Of a stretch of 64,000 bases of DNA, positions 8,429 to 19,899 are shown one piece after another. Source of the DNA: Afipia sp. (lineage in GTDB: Bacteria > Pseudomonadota > Alphaproteobacteria > Rhizobiales > Xanthobacteraceae); contig JAFKEQ010000003.1 of NCBI GenBank assembly GCA_017308575.1, positions 1,116,001-1,180,000 of the forward strand. Direction: 5' to 3'. The position numbers and the translations under genes are program-made. The stretch's first letter is position 1; each line of letters begins with the position of its first letter. The notes below the pieces were generated by a model that saw only the letters and a program-made list of their open reading frames with translations, was not told the origin of the DNA and ran no database searches.

Positions 8429-9220
8429 ATGACTGAACTCAATCGCAGACATATTCTTGCAGGCGGTGCGGTGGCCGTCGCGGGCGCGGCTGCTTTCGGC
8501 GACAGCGCCGAAGCGAAAGTCGGCGCGACGCCGATTTTCCCGGTTGCGCAAACCACCATTCCGGTTGTCGGATTGAAAGAAGTCTTTCCGGTGCGCCGTA
8601 TTTATTGTATCGGCCGCAACTATGCCGCCCATGCGATCGAGCGTGGCTCGGATCCGACACGCGAACCGCCGTTCTTCTTTCAGAAGCCGACGGATGCCAT
8701 TCAGGTCGTCGCCATCGGTACGGTTGCGGATCATCCGTATCCGACGCTGACCAAGAATTATCACCACGAGGTCGAACTGGTCGCCGCGTTGAAATCCGGT
8801 GGCAAGAATATCCCCGCCGATAAGGCGCTTGATCATGTCTACGGTTACGCGCTTGGCCTCGATATGACGCGGCGCGACCTGCAGAATGCCATGGGGGCCG
8901 CAAAGAAACCATGGGAAATCGGCAAGAGCTTCGATCACTCGGCAGTGCTCGGGCCGATTCATCCGGCGACCAAGACAGGCCATTTCACCAAGGGCGCGAT
9001 CTCGCTGGCGGTGAACGGGACCGTCAGGCAGAACTCCGATCTCACCAAGATGATCTGGAGCGTGGCTGAACAGATATCGAAATTGTCCGAAGCATTCGAG
9101 CTCAAGGCCGGCGATATCATCTATTCCGGCACGCCGGAGAATGTTGGTCCGGTGGTGAAGGGTGACATCCTGCTCTGCAAGCTGGAAGGCCTGCCGGACA
9201 TGTCGATCAAGATCGTCTGA
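8429..9220 (+). CDS. Fumarylacetoacetate hydrolase family protein with a Tat-like leader
   Basis: The ATG at 8429 is chosen because it is followed by NRRHILAGGAVAVAGAAAFG, which reads as a twin-arginine signal; the product has 263 residues. The FAH fold is clear from IYCIGRNYAAHAIERG, PPFFFQKPTDAI and the metal-binding NYHHEVELVAAL, ending YSGTPENVGPVVKGD. Family members cleave C-C bonds of 2-oxo acids or act as decarboxylases or isomerases. The substrate here is unknown. A Tat leader would place the enzyme in the periplasm with its metal already bound, which is uncommon for the family. It lies between two terminators and appears monocistronic. Confidence 0.88.
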   Translation: MTELNRRHILAGGAVAVAGAAAFGDSAEAKVGATPIFPVAQTTIPVVGLKEVFPVRRIYCIGRNYAAHAIERGSDPTREPPFFFQKPTDAIQVVAIGTVADHPYPTLTKNYHHEVELVAALKSGGKNIPADKALDHVYGYALGLDMTRRDLQNAMGAAKKPWEIGKSFDHSAVLGPIHPATKTGHFTKGAISLAVNGTVRQNSDLTKMIWSVAEQISKLSEAFELKAGDIIYSGTPENVGPVVKGDILLCKLEGLPDMSIKIV

Positions 9221-9235
9221 TTCCCGTCAGATAAA

Positions 9236-9268
9236 GCAAAAAGCCCGCCGGATATGGCGGGCTTTTAT
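9236..9268 (+). terminator. Bidirectional terminator after the FAH-family gene
   Basis: The stem AAAGCCCGCC / GGCGGGCTTT with loop GGATAT ends in a T-rich run. It lies between convergent genes (FAH-family on plus, GNAT-like on minus) and can serve both. Confidence 0.9.
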
Positions 9269-9285
9269 TTTGATTCGGAGAAGGT

Positions 9286-9564
9286 TCAGACAGTGAGGTC
9301 GGCGAATTCCGGATGCTTGTCGAGATAATCGACAACGAACCCGCAGCCCGCCACGACCTTCAGCCCATCGGCCCGGATGTGTTCGAGGGCGCCTTGCACC
9401 AGAGTTGACGCGATGCCGCGCCCGCGCAGCGCAGGGGGTGTTTCGGTATGAGTGATGATCACCTTGCCCGGCGCGAGACGATAGTTCGCGAAAGCTGTCG
9501 CGCCATTGATGTCCAGTTCATAGCGGCTGAGCGTGGTGTTGTTGCGGACCGTATTCTCGCTCAT
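9286..9564 (-). CDS. Small GNAT-like N-acetyltransferase (NATD1/YjdJ type), copy A
   Basis: The start is the ATG at 9564, giving 92 residues. The compact GNAT fold is shown by ITHTETPPALRGRGIASTLV, where RGRGIA is the acetyl-CoA pyrophosphate loop. It continues with LEHIRADGLKVVAGCGFVVD and YLDKHPEFADL. The family lacks most of the N-terminal GNAT elements and its substrate is unknown. It sits 28 bases downstream of a close paralogue on the same strand, and the two are probably co-transcribed. Confidence 0.88.
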   Translation of the reverse strand: MSENTVRNNTTLSRYELDINGATAFANYRLAPGKVIITHTETPPALRGRGIASTLVQGALEHIRADGLKVVAGCGFVVDYLDKHPEFADLTV

Positions 9565-9592
9565 GGCGGTCACCTTTGCAGAAGCCGGGAGG

Positions 9593-9868
9593 TTATTTGA
9601 GCAGATCCGCATATTCGGCGTGCTTGCCGATATAGGCCTTCACAAACGGGCACTGCGCGACGACTTTCAGACCGTCTGCGCGGACCTGGTCGAGCGCGCC
9701 CTTGATGAGCTTCGATCCGACCCCGCGGCCCTCCAGTTCCTTTGGCACTTCGGTATGAACGAAGGTAATCACGCCATTTGACAGGGTATAATAAGTCGCA
9801 GCGGTGTGTCCTTCGACGGTGAGTTCATAGCGCTTCTTGGAAGGATTGTTCTGAACCGTATCGCTCAT
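9593..9868 (-). CDS. Small GNAT-like N-acetyltransferase (NATD1/YjdJ type), copy B
   Basis: A 91-residue protein with the same layout as its neighbour: FVHTEVPKELEGRGVGSKLI carries the acetyl-CoA loop, followed by LDQVRADGLKVVAQCPFVKA and YIGKHAEYADL. The start ATG at 9868 has an AGGAG site eight bases upstream. It is first in the pair and lies 43 bases beyond the uvrA stop, so read-through from uvrA is not possible given the order on the minus strand (uvrA is upstream): the pair could instead be the tail of a uvrA transcript. The substrate is unknown. Confidence 0.88.
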   Translation of the reverse strand: MSDTVQNNPSKKRYELTVEGHTAATYYTLSNGVITFVHTEVPKELEGRGVGSKLIKGALDQVRADGLKVVAQCPFVKAYIGKHAEYADLLK

Positions 9869-9911
9869 TTGAACTCCTGATTTGTCGATAGTCCTGAGCG
9901 GCGAAGCGATC

Positions 9912-12896
<2,985 letters not shown>

Positions 12897-12999
12897 TGGG
12901 AGTTCCGGACACCACGTTGGGCGTAAAAGCTGCGCTGTCTCCGGAAAACGCAATGAAGGTTCGCCGGTTGCTCGGTATGAGGCAGGTCTCTATCTTCCG

Positions 13000-13014
13000 G
13001 AACGTAGGAAGAAC
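13000..13014 (-). promoter_or_regulatory. LexA (SOS) operator upstream of uvrA
   Basis: GAAC-GTAGGAA-GAAC is a perfect match to the alphaproteobacterial LexA consensus GAAC-N7-GAAC. It lies 104 bases upstream of the uvrA start, in the region expected to hold its promoter. uvrA is an established SOS gene. Confidence 0.8.
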
Positions 13015-13091
13015 GCGGGCGGATTTCCAGTCCCGTGGGCGCGCCATCAACCGTTTGCTGTTTAGGCCGCGCCAATCTGCTCTCAGCAAGC

Positions 13092-13121
13092 AAAAAGGCC
13101 GGCTGCGAGAGCCGGCCTTTC
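13092..13121 (-). terminator. Rho-independent terminator after the outer-membrane protein gene
   Basis: On the minus strand, GGCCGGC and GCCGGCC form a stem around a seven-base loop and are followed by TTTTTG. It lies about 45 bases after the stop of the barrel gene and separates it from uvrA. Confidence 0.9.
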
Positions 13122-13166
13122 CGTCATCCTGAGGAACTCAGGACGATCTAGTCAAATTTGCGAAGA

Positions 13167-13874
13167 TCAGTACTTCGCAACAACCGGGCCACCCCAGTTG
13201 AAGTGGTAGTTCAGGCCAACCTTCACAGTGTGCAGGTCGTCCTTGTAGCTGAGCGCGGTGCCATCGGTGAAGGCTGCGCTGGTGGTGTCGAAGTTGTAGT
13301 ACTGGTACTCAACCTTCGCCGACCAAGCCGGAGCGAACATGTATTCCAGACCGCCACCAACGGTGTAGCCGGTCGACTTGCGATCGGTCACGCCCGGGAT
13401 GTTCGCGGAAAGGCCGTTGTCGTCACGGAACGCAACACCGCCCTTGGCGTAGATCAGGCCCGGACCCCAGGTGTAGCCGAGGCGGCCGGTAACCGAAGCG
13501 AGCCAGTCGGAACGGTCACGAGCGATCAGAGCACCGTCGGTGAAGGTACGGTCGCCGTTCGACATGCCGCTGATCTGGCCTTCGATACCAACCAGCCAGT
13601 TCGGAGCGAACTGGTAGTCAGCGCCGACCTGGCCGCCGCCGAGGAACGAAGCGTCACGGCTGTTGCTGGTGAGGCCAGGGTTGTTGGTGGCGTAGCTGTC
13701 ATCGCCGCCGAAAGCTGCGCCGATGTGCACACCGGCGTAGAAGCCGGTCCAGTTGTAGACGGGCGCGGCGTAAACCGGCGCCTTGGTGTAGGTGCGGGCA
13801 GGCAGGTCAGCCGCGACTGCAGAGGCAGTGCCGAGCGCAACCAGTGCCACGGTGCCGAGCAAAAACTTCTTCAT
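13167..13874 (-). CDS. Omp31/Omp25-like outer membrane beta-barrel protein
   Basis: The ATG at 13874 is chosen for the GGAGAAGAG site just upstream; the product has 235 residues. A signal peptide (about 1-22, ending SAVAA) precedes YNWTGFYAGVHIGAAFGG, the usual first strands of alphaproteobacterial eight-stranded porin-like barrels. Alternating hydrophobic strands continue to the end, with a C-terminal KVGLNYHFNW. Relatives are major surface proteins and immunogens in Brucella and are present in several copies in Bradyrhizobium-like genomes. Codon usage is strongly biased toward preferred codons, suggesting high expression. It lies between uvrA and ssb. Confidence 0.92.
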   Translation of the reverse strand: MKKFLLGTVALVALGTASAVAADLPARTYTKAPVYAAPVYNWTGFYAGVHIGAAFGGDDSYATNNPGLTSNSRDASFLGGGQVGADYQFAPNWLVGIEGQISGMSNGDRTFTDGALIARDRSDWLASVTGRLGYTWGPGLIYAKGGVAFRDDNGLSANIPGVTDRKSTGYTVGGGLEYMFAPAWSAKVEYQYYNFDTTSAAFTDGTALSYKDDLHTVKVGLNYHFNWGGPVVAKY

Positions 13875-14364
13875 CTTCTCTTCTCCAGTTTTAATCCGCT
13901 TCAATTTTTCGAGGCGGTTTATCCAAAGGCGCGAGCGCAATGGGATTCGATTTCGTGAGGTGGAATATACGCGGTTCTTCCGAAAAAGCCGTCTCCGAAA
14001 TGCAACAGTCGGACGCGAAGTGAAAGTTCCTAAGGCAAGGATTTATTTGGGATATTTCGCCTTTTGGTTCCACATTTACATCACGGTTTGGACACATTTC
14101 AGGGAACCGCCAACGGTAATCTGTGACGCTTCAAAGGGTTCCCTTTGCACATGGGCTTGCGCAAGAACAAAATGAGTACATATTATGTTCATATGACCGG
14201 GTGGCTTCGGTGTGGATAACCGCGCGGGCGGCGTCATCGAGGGACCGGGAGCGTATAGGGTCATTCGTGGAGCAGGCGCTTCCCGTATTTGGATGACGGC
14301 CTTGCGAACATAAATCCTCGCAGATTCGAGCGCATGCAGGCGTGCGCGAAAGTGGAGAACGGTA
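13875..14364. other. Divergent promoter region between the barrel gene and ssb
   Basis: About 490 bases without a convincing protein gene. It should hold the promoters of the barrel gene (minus) and ssb (plus), and it contains a LexA-like site at 14165-14179. The part from 13960 to 14200 is richer in A+T. Open frames on the minus strand that cover ssb extend into it but are shadows. Confidence 0.5.
14165..14179 (+). promoter_or_regulatory. Probable LexA (SOS) operator upstream of ssb
   Basis: GAAC-AAAATGA-GTAC matches GAAC-N7-GAAC with one change in the second half-site. The A-rich spacer is typical of alphaproteobacterial SOS boxes. The same GTAC is followed after seven bases (14180-14186) by GTTC at 14187-14190, so three half-site-like tetramers are spaced evenly. 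It is 186 bases upstream of the ssb ATG. Confidence 0.6.
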
Positions 14365-14853
14365 ATGGCGGGAAGCGTCAATAAGGTCATTCTGGTTGGA
14401 AATCTCGGCGCCGATCCGGAAATCAAGCGGACGCAGGACGGTCGGCCGATCGCCAACCTCAGCGTCGCGACGTCCGAGACATGGCGCGACAGGAACACCG
14501 GCGAGCGCAAAGAGAAGACTGAATGGCATCGCGTGGTGATCTTCAGCGAAGGTCTTTGCAAGATCGCCGAGCAGTATCTGAAGAAAGGTTCCAAGGTTTA
14601 TCTGGAAGGCCAGCTTCAAACGCGTAAATGGCAGGACAAGGACGGCAAGGATCGTTACTCGACCGAGGTCGTTCTTCAGAACTTCAATTCGACGCTGACG
14701 ATGCTTGATGGCAAGAGTGGCGGTGGCGGCTCGTTCGGTGTCGAAGACGGCGGCAACGATTTTGGCTCGTCTGGTCCTTCACGCTCGGCTCCGCCGCGCC
14801 GTGTGGCTGCCGGTGGCGGCCGTGACGATATGAACGACGATATTCCGTTCTAA
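14365..14853 (+). CDS. ssb: Single-stranded DNA-binding protein
   Basis: SSB coats single-stranded DNA and recruits repair and replication proteins. Residues 1-112 form the OB fold, beginning [19 protein letters not shown] and including [20 protein letters not shown] Gly/Ser-rich linker follows, and the acidic tip MNDDIPF is the classical protein-docking tail. At 162 residues it has normal length. In many relatives ssb and uvrA are divergent neighbours; here a barrel gene lies between them. A strong terminator follows. Confidence 0.97.
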   Translation: MAGSVNKVILVGNLGADPEIKRTQDGRPIANLSVATSETWRDRNTGERKEKTEWHRVVIFSEGLCKIAEQYLKKGSKVYLEGQLQTRKWQDKDGKDRYSTEVVLQNFNSTLTMLDGKSGGGGSFGVEDGGNDFGSSGPSRSAPPRRVAAGGGRDDMNDDIPF

Positions 14854-14880
14854 GTCGCGTCTCTATCTTGAACTCTCTTG

Positions 14881-14910
14881 CAAAGCCGGCGGAGAACCGC
14901 CGGCTTTTTG
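14881..14910 (+). terminator. Rho-independent terminator after ssb
   Basis: The stem AAAGCCGGCGG / CCGCCGGCTTT with loop AGAA ends in TTTTTG, 28 bases after the ssb stop. It isolates ssb from gyrA. Confidence 0.93.
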
Positions 14911-15039
14911 CTTGGTTCCGCGAGGTCGTTTGCCGCCTTATCCAGGCTTGAAAAACAGGCGATCTGAGTGGGTTTATAGGCGTGCCATAAGATGTTGAAA
15001 AAGAAAGGATTTCCGCTGCGTTTTCAGCTCCGAATGCGA

Positions 15040-15069
15040 TTGGCGTTGGGGAGGAAAATCGCCTATATA
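15040..15069 (+). promoter_or_regulatory. Putative sigma-70 promoter of gyrA
   Basis: TTGGCG at 15040-15045 and TATATA at 15064-15069 are 18 bases apart and lie 31 bases upstream of the gyrA start. Both boxes are good but not perfect matches, and no transcript start is known. Confidence 0.45.
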
Positions 15070-15100
15070 ACAAGAGTATTTCGCACCCAGGATTCGCACG

Positions 15101-17821
15101 TTGTCTGACCAAGAAGATCCGCCATCCGGCTCGCCCGAAGCGGCTGATATCCGTCCCGTCTCGATCACCGATGAGATGAAGCGCTCCTACCTCGATTACG
15201 CGATGAGCGTGATCGTGGCGCGTGCGCTACCGGATGCGCGCGACGGCCTGAAGCCGGTTCATCGCCGCATTCTCTATGCGATGTACGAGAACGGCTTTGA
15301 GTGGAATAAGCCTTATCGCAAGTCGGCGCGCACGGTCGGCGACGTGATCGGTAAATATCATCCGCACGGCGACCAGTCGGTCTACGACGCGATGGTGCGC
15401 ATGGCGCAGGACTTTTCCATGCGCGTGCCGCTGATCGACGGGCAGGGCAACTTCGGCTCCGTCGATGGCGATATGGCCGCCGCGATGCGTTACACCGAAG
15501 CGCGCCTGCAGAAGGTGGCGCATTCGCTGCTCGATGACATCGACAAGGACACCGTCGATTTCCAGCCGAACTACGATAGCTCCGAACGCGAGCCGCGTGT
15601 CCTTCCGGCAAAATTTCCGAACCTGCTGGTCAACGGTGCGGGCGGCATTGCCGTCGGCATGGCGACCAATATTCCGCCGCACAATCTCGGCGAAGTCATC
15701 GATGCCTGCATAGCGCTGATCAATGATCCGGCGCTCGGCATCGACGATCTCATTAACATCGTTCCAGGACCGGACTTCCCGACCGGCGGCATCATTCTGG
15801 GCCGTCAGGGCATTCGCTCGGCCTATCACCTCGGCCGCGGCTCCATTGTGATGCGCGGCAAGGTCAGCATCGAGACGATCCGCAAGGATCGCGAGGCGAT
15901 CATCGTCTCGGAGATTCCATACCAGATCAACAAGGCCAGCATGGTCGAGCGCATCGCTGAACTGGTGCGCGACAAGAAGATCGAGGGTATCTCCGATCTG
16001 CGCGACGAGTCCGACCGCGAAGGCTATCGCGTGGTCGTCGAGTTGAAGCGCGACGCCGTGCCGGAAGTGGTGCTCAACCAGCTTTACAAATTTACGCCGC
16101 TGCAGACCAATTTCGGCGCCAACATGGTGGCGCTGGACGGCGGCCGTCCGCTGGTCATGAACCTGAAGGATCTGCTGAGCGTTTTTGTGGCCTTCCGTGA
16201 AAACGTGGTTTCGCGGCGGACCAAGTTCCTGCTCGGCAAGGCGCGTGATCGCGCGCACATCCTTGTCGGTCTTGCCATTGCAGTCGCGAATATTGACGAA
16301 GTAATCCGTGTTATTCGCACCTCGCCAGATCCGACGACTGCGCGTGAAACGCTGATGTCGCGCGACTGGCCGGCCAAGGATATGGCGACGATGGTCATGC
16401 TGATCGACGATCCGCGCCATCGTCTGTCGGAAGACGGCACCGCCCGGCTTTCGCTGGAGCAGGCCAAGGCAATTCTCGATTTGCGCCTGCAGCGCCTGAC
16501 CGCGCTCGGCCGCGAGGAAATTTCGGACGAATTGAACAAGCTTGCGTCCGAGATTGCCGATTATCTGGATATTTTGCGCTCGCGCGCGCGAATTCAAGCG
16601 ATCATCAAGGACGAACTTATTGCGGTGAAGGAGGAGTTTGCGACTCCCCGCCGGACCCAGATCATCGATCAGGAGGGTGAGGTCGAAGACGAAGACCTCA
16701 TTCAGCGCGAAGACATGGTCGTCACCGTATCGCACGCCGGTTACGTCAAGCGCGTGCCGCTCTCGACCTATCGCGCGCAGAAGCGCGGCGGCAAGGGGCG
16801 CTCGGGCATGCAGACGCGCGACGAGGATTTCGTCAGCCGCCTGTTCATCGCCTCGACCCATACGCCTGTGCTGTTCTTCTCGTCGCGCGGGCAGGTCTAC
16901 AAGGAGAAGGTCTGGCGCCTGCCGATGGCTGCGCCGAACTCGCGCGGCAAGGCCATGATCAACATTCTGCCGCTGGAGCAGGGCGAGCGCATCACCACGA
17001 TCATGCCATTGCCGGAGGATGAATCCTCGTGGGCCAACCTCGACGTGCTGTTCGCGACCACTGGCGGCAATGTCCGGCGCAACAAGCTGTCGGATTTTGT
17101 CGACGTGCGCCGGTCGGGCATCATCGCCATGAAGCTCGACGAGGGCGAGGCCATCGTTGACGTGCAGATCGCGACCGAGAACGACGACGTGCTGCTGACC
17201 GCCGCCGGCGGGCAGTGCATCCGCTTCCCGGTCACCGACGTTCGCGTGTTCAGCGGGCGCACCTCGATGGGCGTGCGCGGAATTGCGCTAGCCGGGGGCG
17301 ACAAGCTGATTTCGCTTACGATCCTGCGCCATCTCGATGCGTCGTCGGATGAGCGGGCCGCATACCTGAAAATGCGCCGTGCTGTTGCCGGTGAAACAAC
17401 GGTTGAGGAACCCGCTGAGACGGATGCCGAAGAAGCGTCGGCGTCGGTGCAACTCAGCCAGGAGCGCTATGCGCAAATGTCTGCGGCCGAGCAGTTCGTT
17501 CTCACCATCAGCGAAAACGGCTACGGCAAGCGCTCGTCATCGTTCGAATATCGCACCACCGGACGCGGCGGTAAGGGCATCGTTGCGATGTCCGTGAACG
17601 ACCGCAACGGCAAGCTGGTGGCGTCCTTCCCGGTTGAGGACAGCGACCAGATCATGCTGGTGACAGACGCGGGGCAGTTGATTCGATGCCCGGTGGAAGG
17701 TATTCGCGTGGCGGGCCGCTCGACGCAGGGCGTTATCGTGTTCGATACCGCGGACGACGAGCACGTCGTCTCCGTGGAGCATATTTCCGAGGAAGAATCC
17801 GAGAACGGCAACGGCGGCTGA
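15101..17821 (+). CDS. gyrA: DNA gyrase subunit A
   Basis: GyrA is the DNA-cleaving subunit of gyrase, which introduces negative supercoils. The 906-residue frame starts with TTG at 15101; the next in-frame ATG (26 codons on) would cut the conserved N-terminus close to [12 protein letters not shown]. The catalytic tyrosine is Tyr131 in [11 protein letters not shown]. The quinolone-binding region reads [12 protein letters not shown], so Gln92 takes the place of E. coli Ser83, while Asp96 matches Asp87. The GyrA box [10 protein letters not shown] near residue 565 marks the DNA-wrapping domain, which has an acidic Ala/Glu insert near 768-785. It has its own promoter and precedes coaD after a small opposing gene. 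Confidence 0.97.
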   Translation: MSDQEDPPSGSPEAADIRPVSITDEMKRSYLDYAMSVIVARALPDARDGLKPVHRRILYAMYENGFEWNKPYRKSARTVGDVIGKYHPHGDQSVYDAMVRMAQDFSMRVPLIDGQGNFGSVDGDMAAAMRYTEARLQKVAHSLLDDIDKDTVDFQPNYDSSEREPRVLPAKFPNLLVNGAGGIAVGMATNIPPHNLGEVIDACIALINDPALGIDDLINIVPGPDFPTGGIILGRQGIRSAYHLGRGSIVMRGKVSIETIRKDREAIIVSEIPYQINKASMVERIAELVRDKKIEGISDLRDESDREGYRVVVELKRDAVPEVVLNQLYKFTPLQTNFGANMVALDGGRPLVMNLKDLLSVFVAFRENVVSRRTKFLLGKARDRAHILVGLAIAVANIDEVIRVIRTSPDPTTARETLMSRDWPAKDMATMVMLIDDPRHRLSEDGTARLSLEQAKAILDLRLQRLTALGREEISDELNKLASEIADYLDILRSRARIQAIIKDELIAVKEEFATPRRTQIIDQEGEVEDEDLIQREDMVVTVSHAGYVKRVPLSTYRAQKRGGKGRSGMQTRDEDFVSRLFIASTHTPVLFFSSRGQVYKEKVWRLPMAAPNSRGKAMINILPLEQGERITTIMPLPEDESSWANLDVLFATTGGNVRRNKLSDFVDVRRSGIIAMKLDEGEAIVDVQIATENDDVLLTAAGGQCIRFPVTDVRVFSGRTSMGVRGIALAGGDKLISLTILRHLDASSDERAAYLKMRRAVAGETTVEEPAETDAEEASASVQLSQERYAQMSAAEQFVLTISENGYGKRSSSFEYRTTGRGGKGIVAMSVNDRNGKLVASFPVEDSDQIMLVTDAGQLIRCPVEGIRVAGRSTQGVIVFDTADDEHVVSVEHISEEESENGNGG

Positions 17822-17841
17822 CGGACCGCCGCCACTTGCTG

Positions 17842-18093
17842 TCAGCTGCGATCGCTCGTCACCAGACGGGCGGGCTGTATCGAATGCCTGGAATCGCTGC
17901 GCAGGCAGGAGACGTCGATATTCGGCCAGTTCTGGGCCGCGCAGGCGGCTGTCACAGAGCGGATCGGGAGCCGGTCCGCCTTCTGACCCACCGAGGTCGG
18001 CGCTGCCGCCGCGATCGGCGAGAAGCTCGGCAACAATGTAATCGCTGCGGCTATATAGGCCGCGATGACCACCGCTGAAACGATCCTGACCAT
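17842..18093 (-). CDS. Small secreted protein of unknown function
   Basis: The ATG at 18093 gives 83 residues. The N-terminus MVRIVSAVVIAAYIAAAITL is a signal peptide or anchor. The mature part contains two cysteines in CAAQNWPNIDVSCLR and ends RLVTSDRS. Small exported proteins with a C-x9/10-C pair around a WP-ID motif are recalled as common in Bradyrhizobium-like genomes, and no function is known. It is transcribed against gyrA and coaD. Confidence 0.65.
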   Translation of the reverse strand: MVRIVSAVVIAAYIAAAITLLPSFSPIAAAAPTSVGQKADRLPIRSVTAACAAQNWPNIDVSCLRSDSRHSIQPARLVTSDRS

Positions 18094-18254
18094 TGCTCGT
18101 CCCCCGTTGGGCCTTGCTGGCCCGCTTGCAGGGATGACGCTCGGCGGCCGGAATTGGTTCACGAACCGCCAGAAATAAAAATCTGAAAATGCGGCCCGGC
18201 AGGCCGGAACCGTCGGCGCTTGCGGCGGCTCTCGGGCCGGGTTAGGAGGGGACC

Positions 18255-18749
18255 ATGTCTCGTGTCGCACTTTACCCCGGGTCGTTCGACCCCGTTACCA
18301 ATGGCCATCTGGATGTGGTGCGGCAGGCCTGCAGCCTGGTCGATCGCCTCATCGTCGCGATCGGCATCCACCCCGGCAAGGCTCCGCTGTTCCCCACTGA
18401 GGAGCGGTTGGACATGGTCCGGGAGGTTTTTGCGCCCATTGCCGCCAATGCCGGCTGCGAAATCGACTGTGTCACTTTCAGTGACCTCACCGTGACGGCG
18501 GCTCAGCGGGTAGGGGCCACCATCCTGATCCGCGGCCTGCGCGACGGGACCGATCTCGACTACGAAATGCAGATCGCAGGCATGAACCAGACGCTGATGC
18601 CCGAGATCCGCACTGTTTTCCTTCCCGCGTCCGCGACTGTCCGCCCGATCACCGCCACACTGGTGCGGCAGATCGCCGGTATGGGCGGCGACGTCTCGCA
18701 TTTCGTGCCCAAGCCCGTGGCGGCACGCCTGAAGACCAAGTTCAAATAA
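18255..18749 (+). CDS. coaD: Phosphopantetheine adenylyltransferase
   Basis: CoaD joins ATP and 4'-phosphopantetheine to form dephospho-CoA, the fourth step of coenzyme A synthesis. The N-terminal [16 protein letters not shown] carries the TxGH nucleotidyl-transfer motif, and [19 protein letters not shown] is the substrate-binding segment. The 164-residue length is standard. A strong AGGAGG site precedes the ATG. The two cyclophilin genes follow closely and may share the transcript. Confidence 0.97.
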   Translation: MSRVALYPGSFDPVTNGHLDVVRQACSLVDRLIVAIGIHPGKAPLFPTEERLDMVREVFAPIAANAGCEIDCVTFSDLTVTAAQRVGATILIRGLRDGTDLDYEMQIAGMNQTLMPEIRTVFLPASATVRPITATLVRQIAGMGGDVSHFVPKPVAARLKTKFK

Positions 18750-18770
18750 CTTCCTCTGATCGGAGTTGTC

Positions 18771-19313
18771 ATGATCCGCATTCTCGCCGTCCTCGCGGCC
18801 TTCGTGCTTGCCACGCCCGCTTTCTCGCAGGCGCTCCCGGCCAATCTCGACAAGGCCAATGCCATTGTCATCGACACCACCAAGGGCCGCGTCGTGGTCA
18901 AGCTTCGCACCGATCTCGCGCCGAAGCACGCCGAGCGCATCAAGCAACTGGCGCGCGACGGTTACTACAACAACGTGCCGTTCCATCGCGTGATCGAAGG
19001 TTTCATGGCGCAGACCGGCGACGGCCAGCGCTTCAACGGCACCGGCGGATCGAAGTACCCGAACCTGGCCGCCGAGTTCTCGAGCGTGCCCTTCAAGCGC
19101 GGCATTGTCGGCATGGCCCGTTCGAGCGATCCGAATTCGGCCAATTCGCAGTTCTTCATCATGTTCGCGGACGGCAGCTTCCTGAACGGCAAGTACACCG
19201 TGGTCGGCGAAGTCGTCTCCGGCATGGATGTCGTGGACAAGATCAAGCGCGGCGAACCGGTTCAGGACCCGGACAAGATGGTCAAGGTGCAGGTCGCCTC
19301 TGACATCAAGTAA
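18771..19313 (+). CDS. Periplasmic peptidyl-prolyl cis-trans isomerase (cyclophilin)
   Basis: A 180-residue cyclophilin with a signal peptide (residues 1-21, ending TPAFSQA), so it should act in the periplasm on exported proteins. The catalytic surface is visible in FHRVIEGFMAQTGDG, with the active arginine and glutamine, and in GIVGMARSSDPNSANSQFFI. It lies 21 bases after coaD and 49 bases before a cytoplasmic paralogue. The mature domain is close in sequence to that of its neighbour, which points to tandem duplication followed by a change of location. Confidence 0.95.
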   Translation: MIRILAVLAAFVLATPAFSQALPANLDKANAIVIDTTKGRVVVKLRTDLAPKHAERIKQLARDGYYNNVPFHRVIEGFMAQTGDGQRFNGTGGSKYPNLAAEFSSVPFKRGIVGMARSSDPNSANSQFFIMFADGSFLNGKYTVVGEVVSGMDVVDKIKRGEPVQDPDKMVKVQVASDIK

Positions 19314-19362
19314 CCCATTTCTTCTGGCGAGCTGGCTCGCCCCATCTGCAAAGGAACACATC

Positions 19363-19830
19363 ATGGCAGACCCCGAGAACACACTGATCCTGGAAACGAC
19401 TCAGGGCCCCGTGACCATTGAAATGCGTCCTGACCTCGCGCCGGGCCATGTCGAGCACATCAAGAAGCTGGTCCGCGAGGGCTTCTACGACGGCATCGTT
19501 TTTCATCGCGTGATTGAAGGTTTCATGGCGCAGACCGGCTGTCCGCACGGCACCGGCACCGGCGGCTCGAGCTACCCGAACCTCAAGGCCGAGTTCAATA
19601 GCGAGCCGCATGTGCGCGGCACCGCGTCCATGGCGCGCGCGGCCAATCCGGATTCGGCCAATTCGCAGTTCTTTATCTGCTTCGACGACGCCCGCTTCCT
19701 CGACAAGCAGTATACCGTGTGGGGCAAGGTGACGTCCGGCATGGAGAACGTGGACAAGATCAAGCGCGGCGAGCCGGTTCAGAACCCCGACAAGATCGTC
19801 AAGGCGCATATCGCGGCTGACGCAGCCTGA
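19363..19830 (+). CDS. ppiB: Cytoplasmic peptidyl-prolyl cis-trans isomerase (cyclophilin)
   Basis: The ATG at 19363 gives 155 residues with no signal peptide, so the protein should be cytoplasmic. FHRVIEGFMAQTGCPHG and ASMARAANPDSANSQFFI are the catalytic segments. It speeds proline isomerisation during folding. It follows the exported paralogue and precedes a ten-pair hairpin and queA. The symbol follows the usual use for the cytoplasmic enzyme. Confidence 0.93.
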   Translation: MADPENTLILETTQGPVTIEMRPDLAPGHVEHIKKLVREGFYDGIVFHRVIEGFMAQTGCPHGTGTGGSSYPNLKAEFNSEPHVRGTASMARAANPDSANSQFFICFDDARFLDKQYTVWGKVTSGMENVDKIKRGEPVQNPDKIVKAHIAADAA

Positions 19831-19858
19831 ACGGCGTTATAATCTGTCTTTGAGAACA

Positions 19859-19885
19859 GATGGCCGGGCTGATGTCCCGGCCATC
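19859..19885 (+). terminator. Hairpin between ppiB and queA
   Basis: GATGGCCGGG and CCCGGCCATC form a perfect ten-pair stem around CTGATGT, 28 bases after the ppiB stop. There is no T-run after it, so it may be a processing or attenuating hairpin rather than a full terminator. Confidence 0.5.
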
Positions 19886-19899
19886 GACATTTGAGCATC

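Noticed and set aside
15227..16861. 544-codon open frame on the minus strand within gyrA
   Set aside because: It is the antisense of an unmistakable gyrA; long shadows of this kind are expected in G+C-rich genes, and the translation has no recognisable motif.
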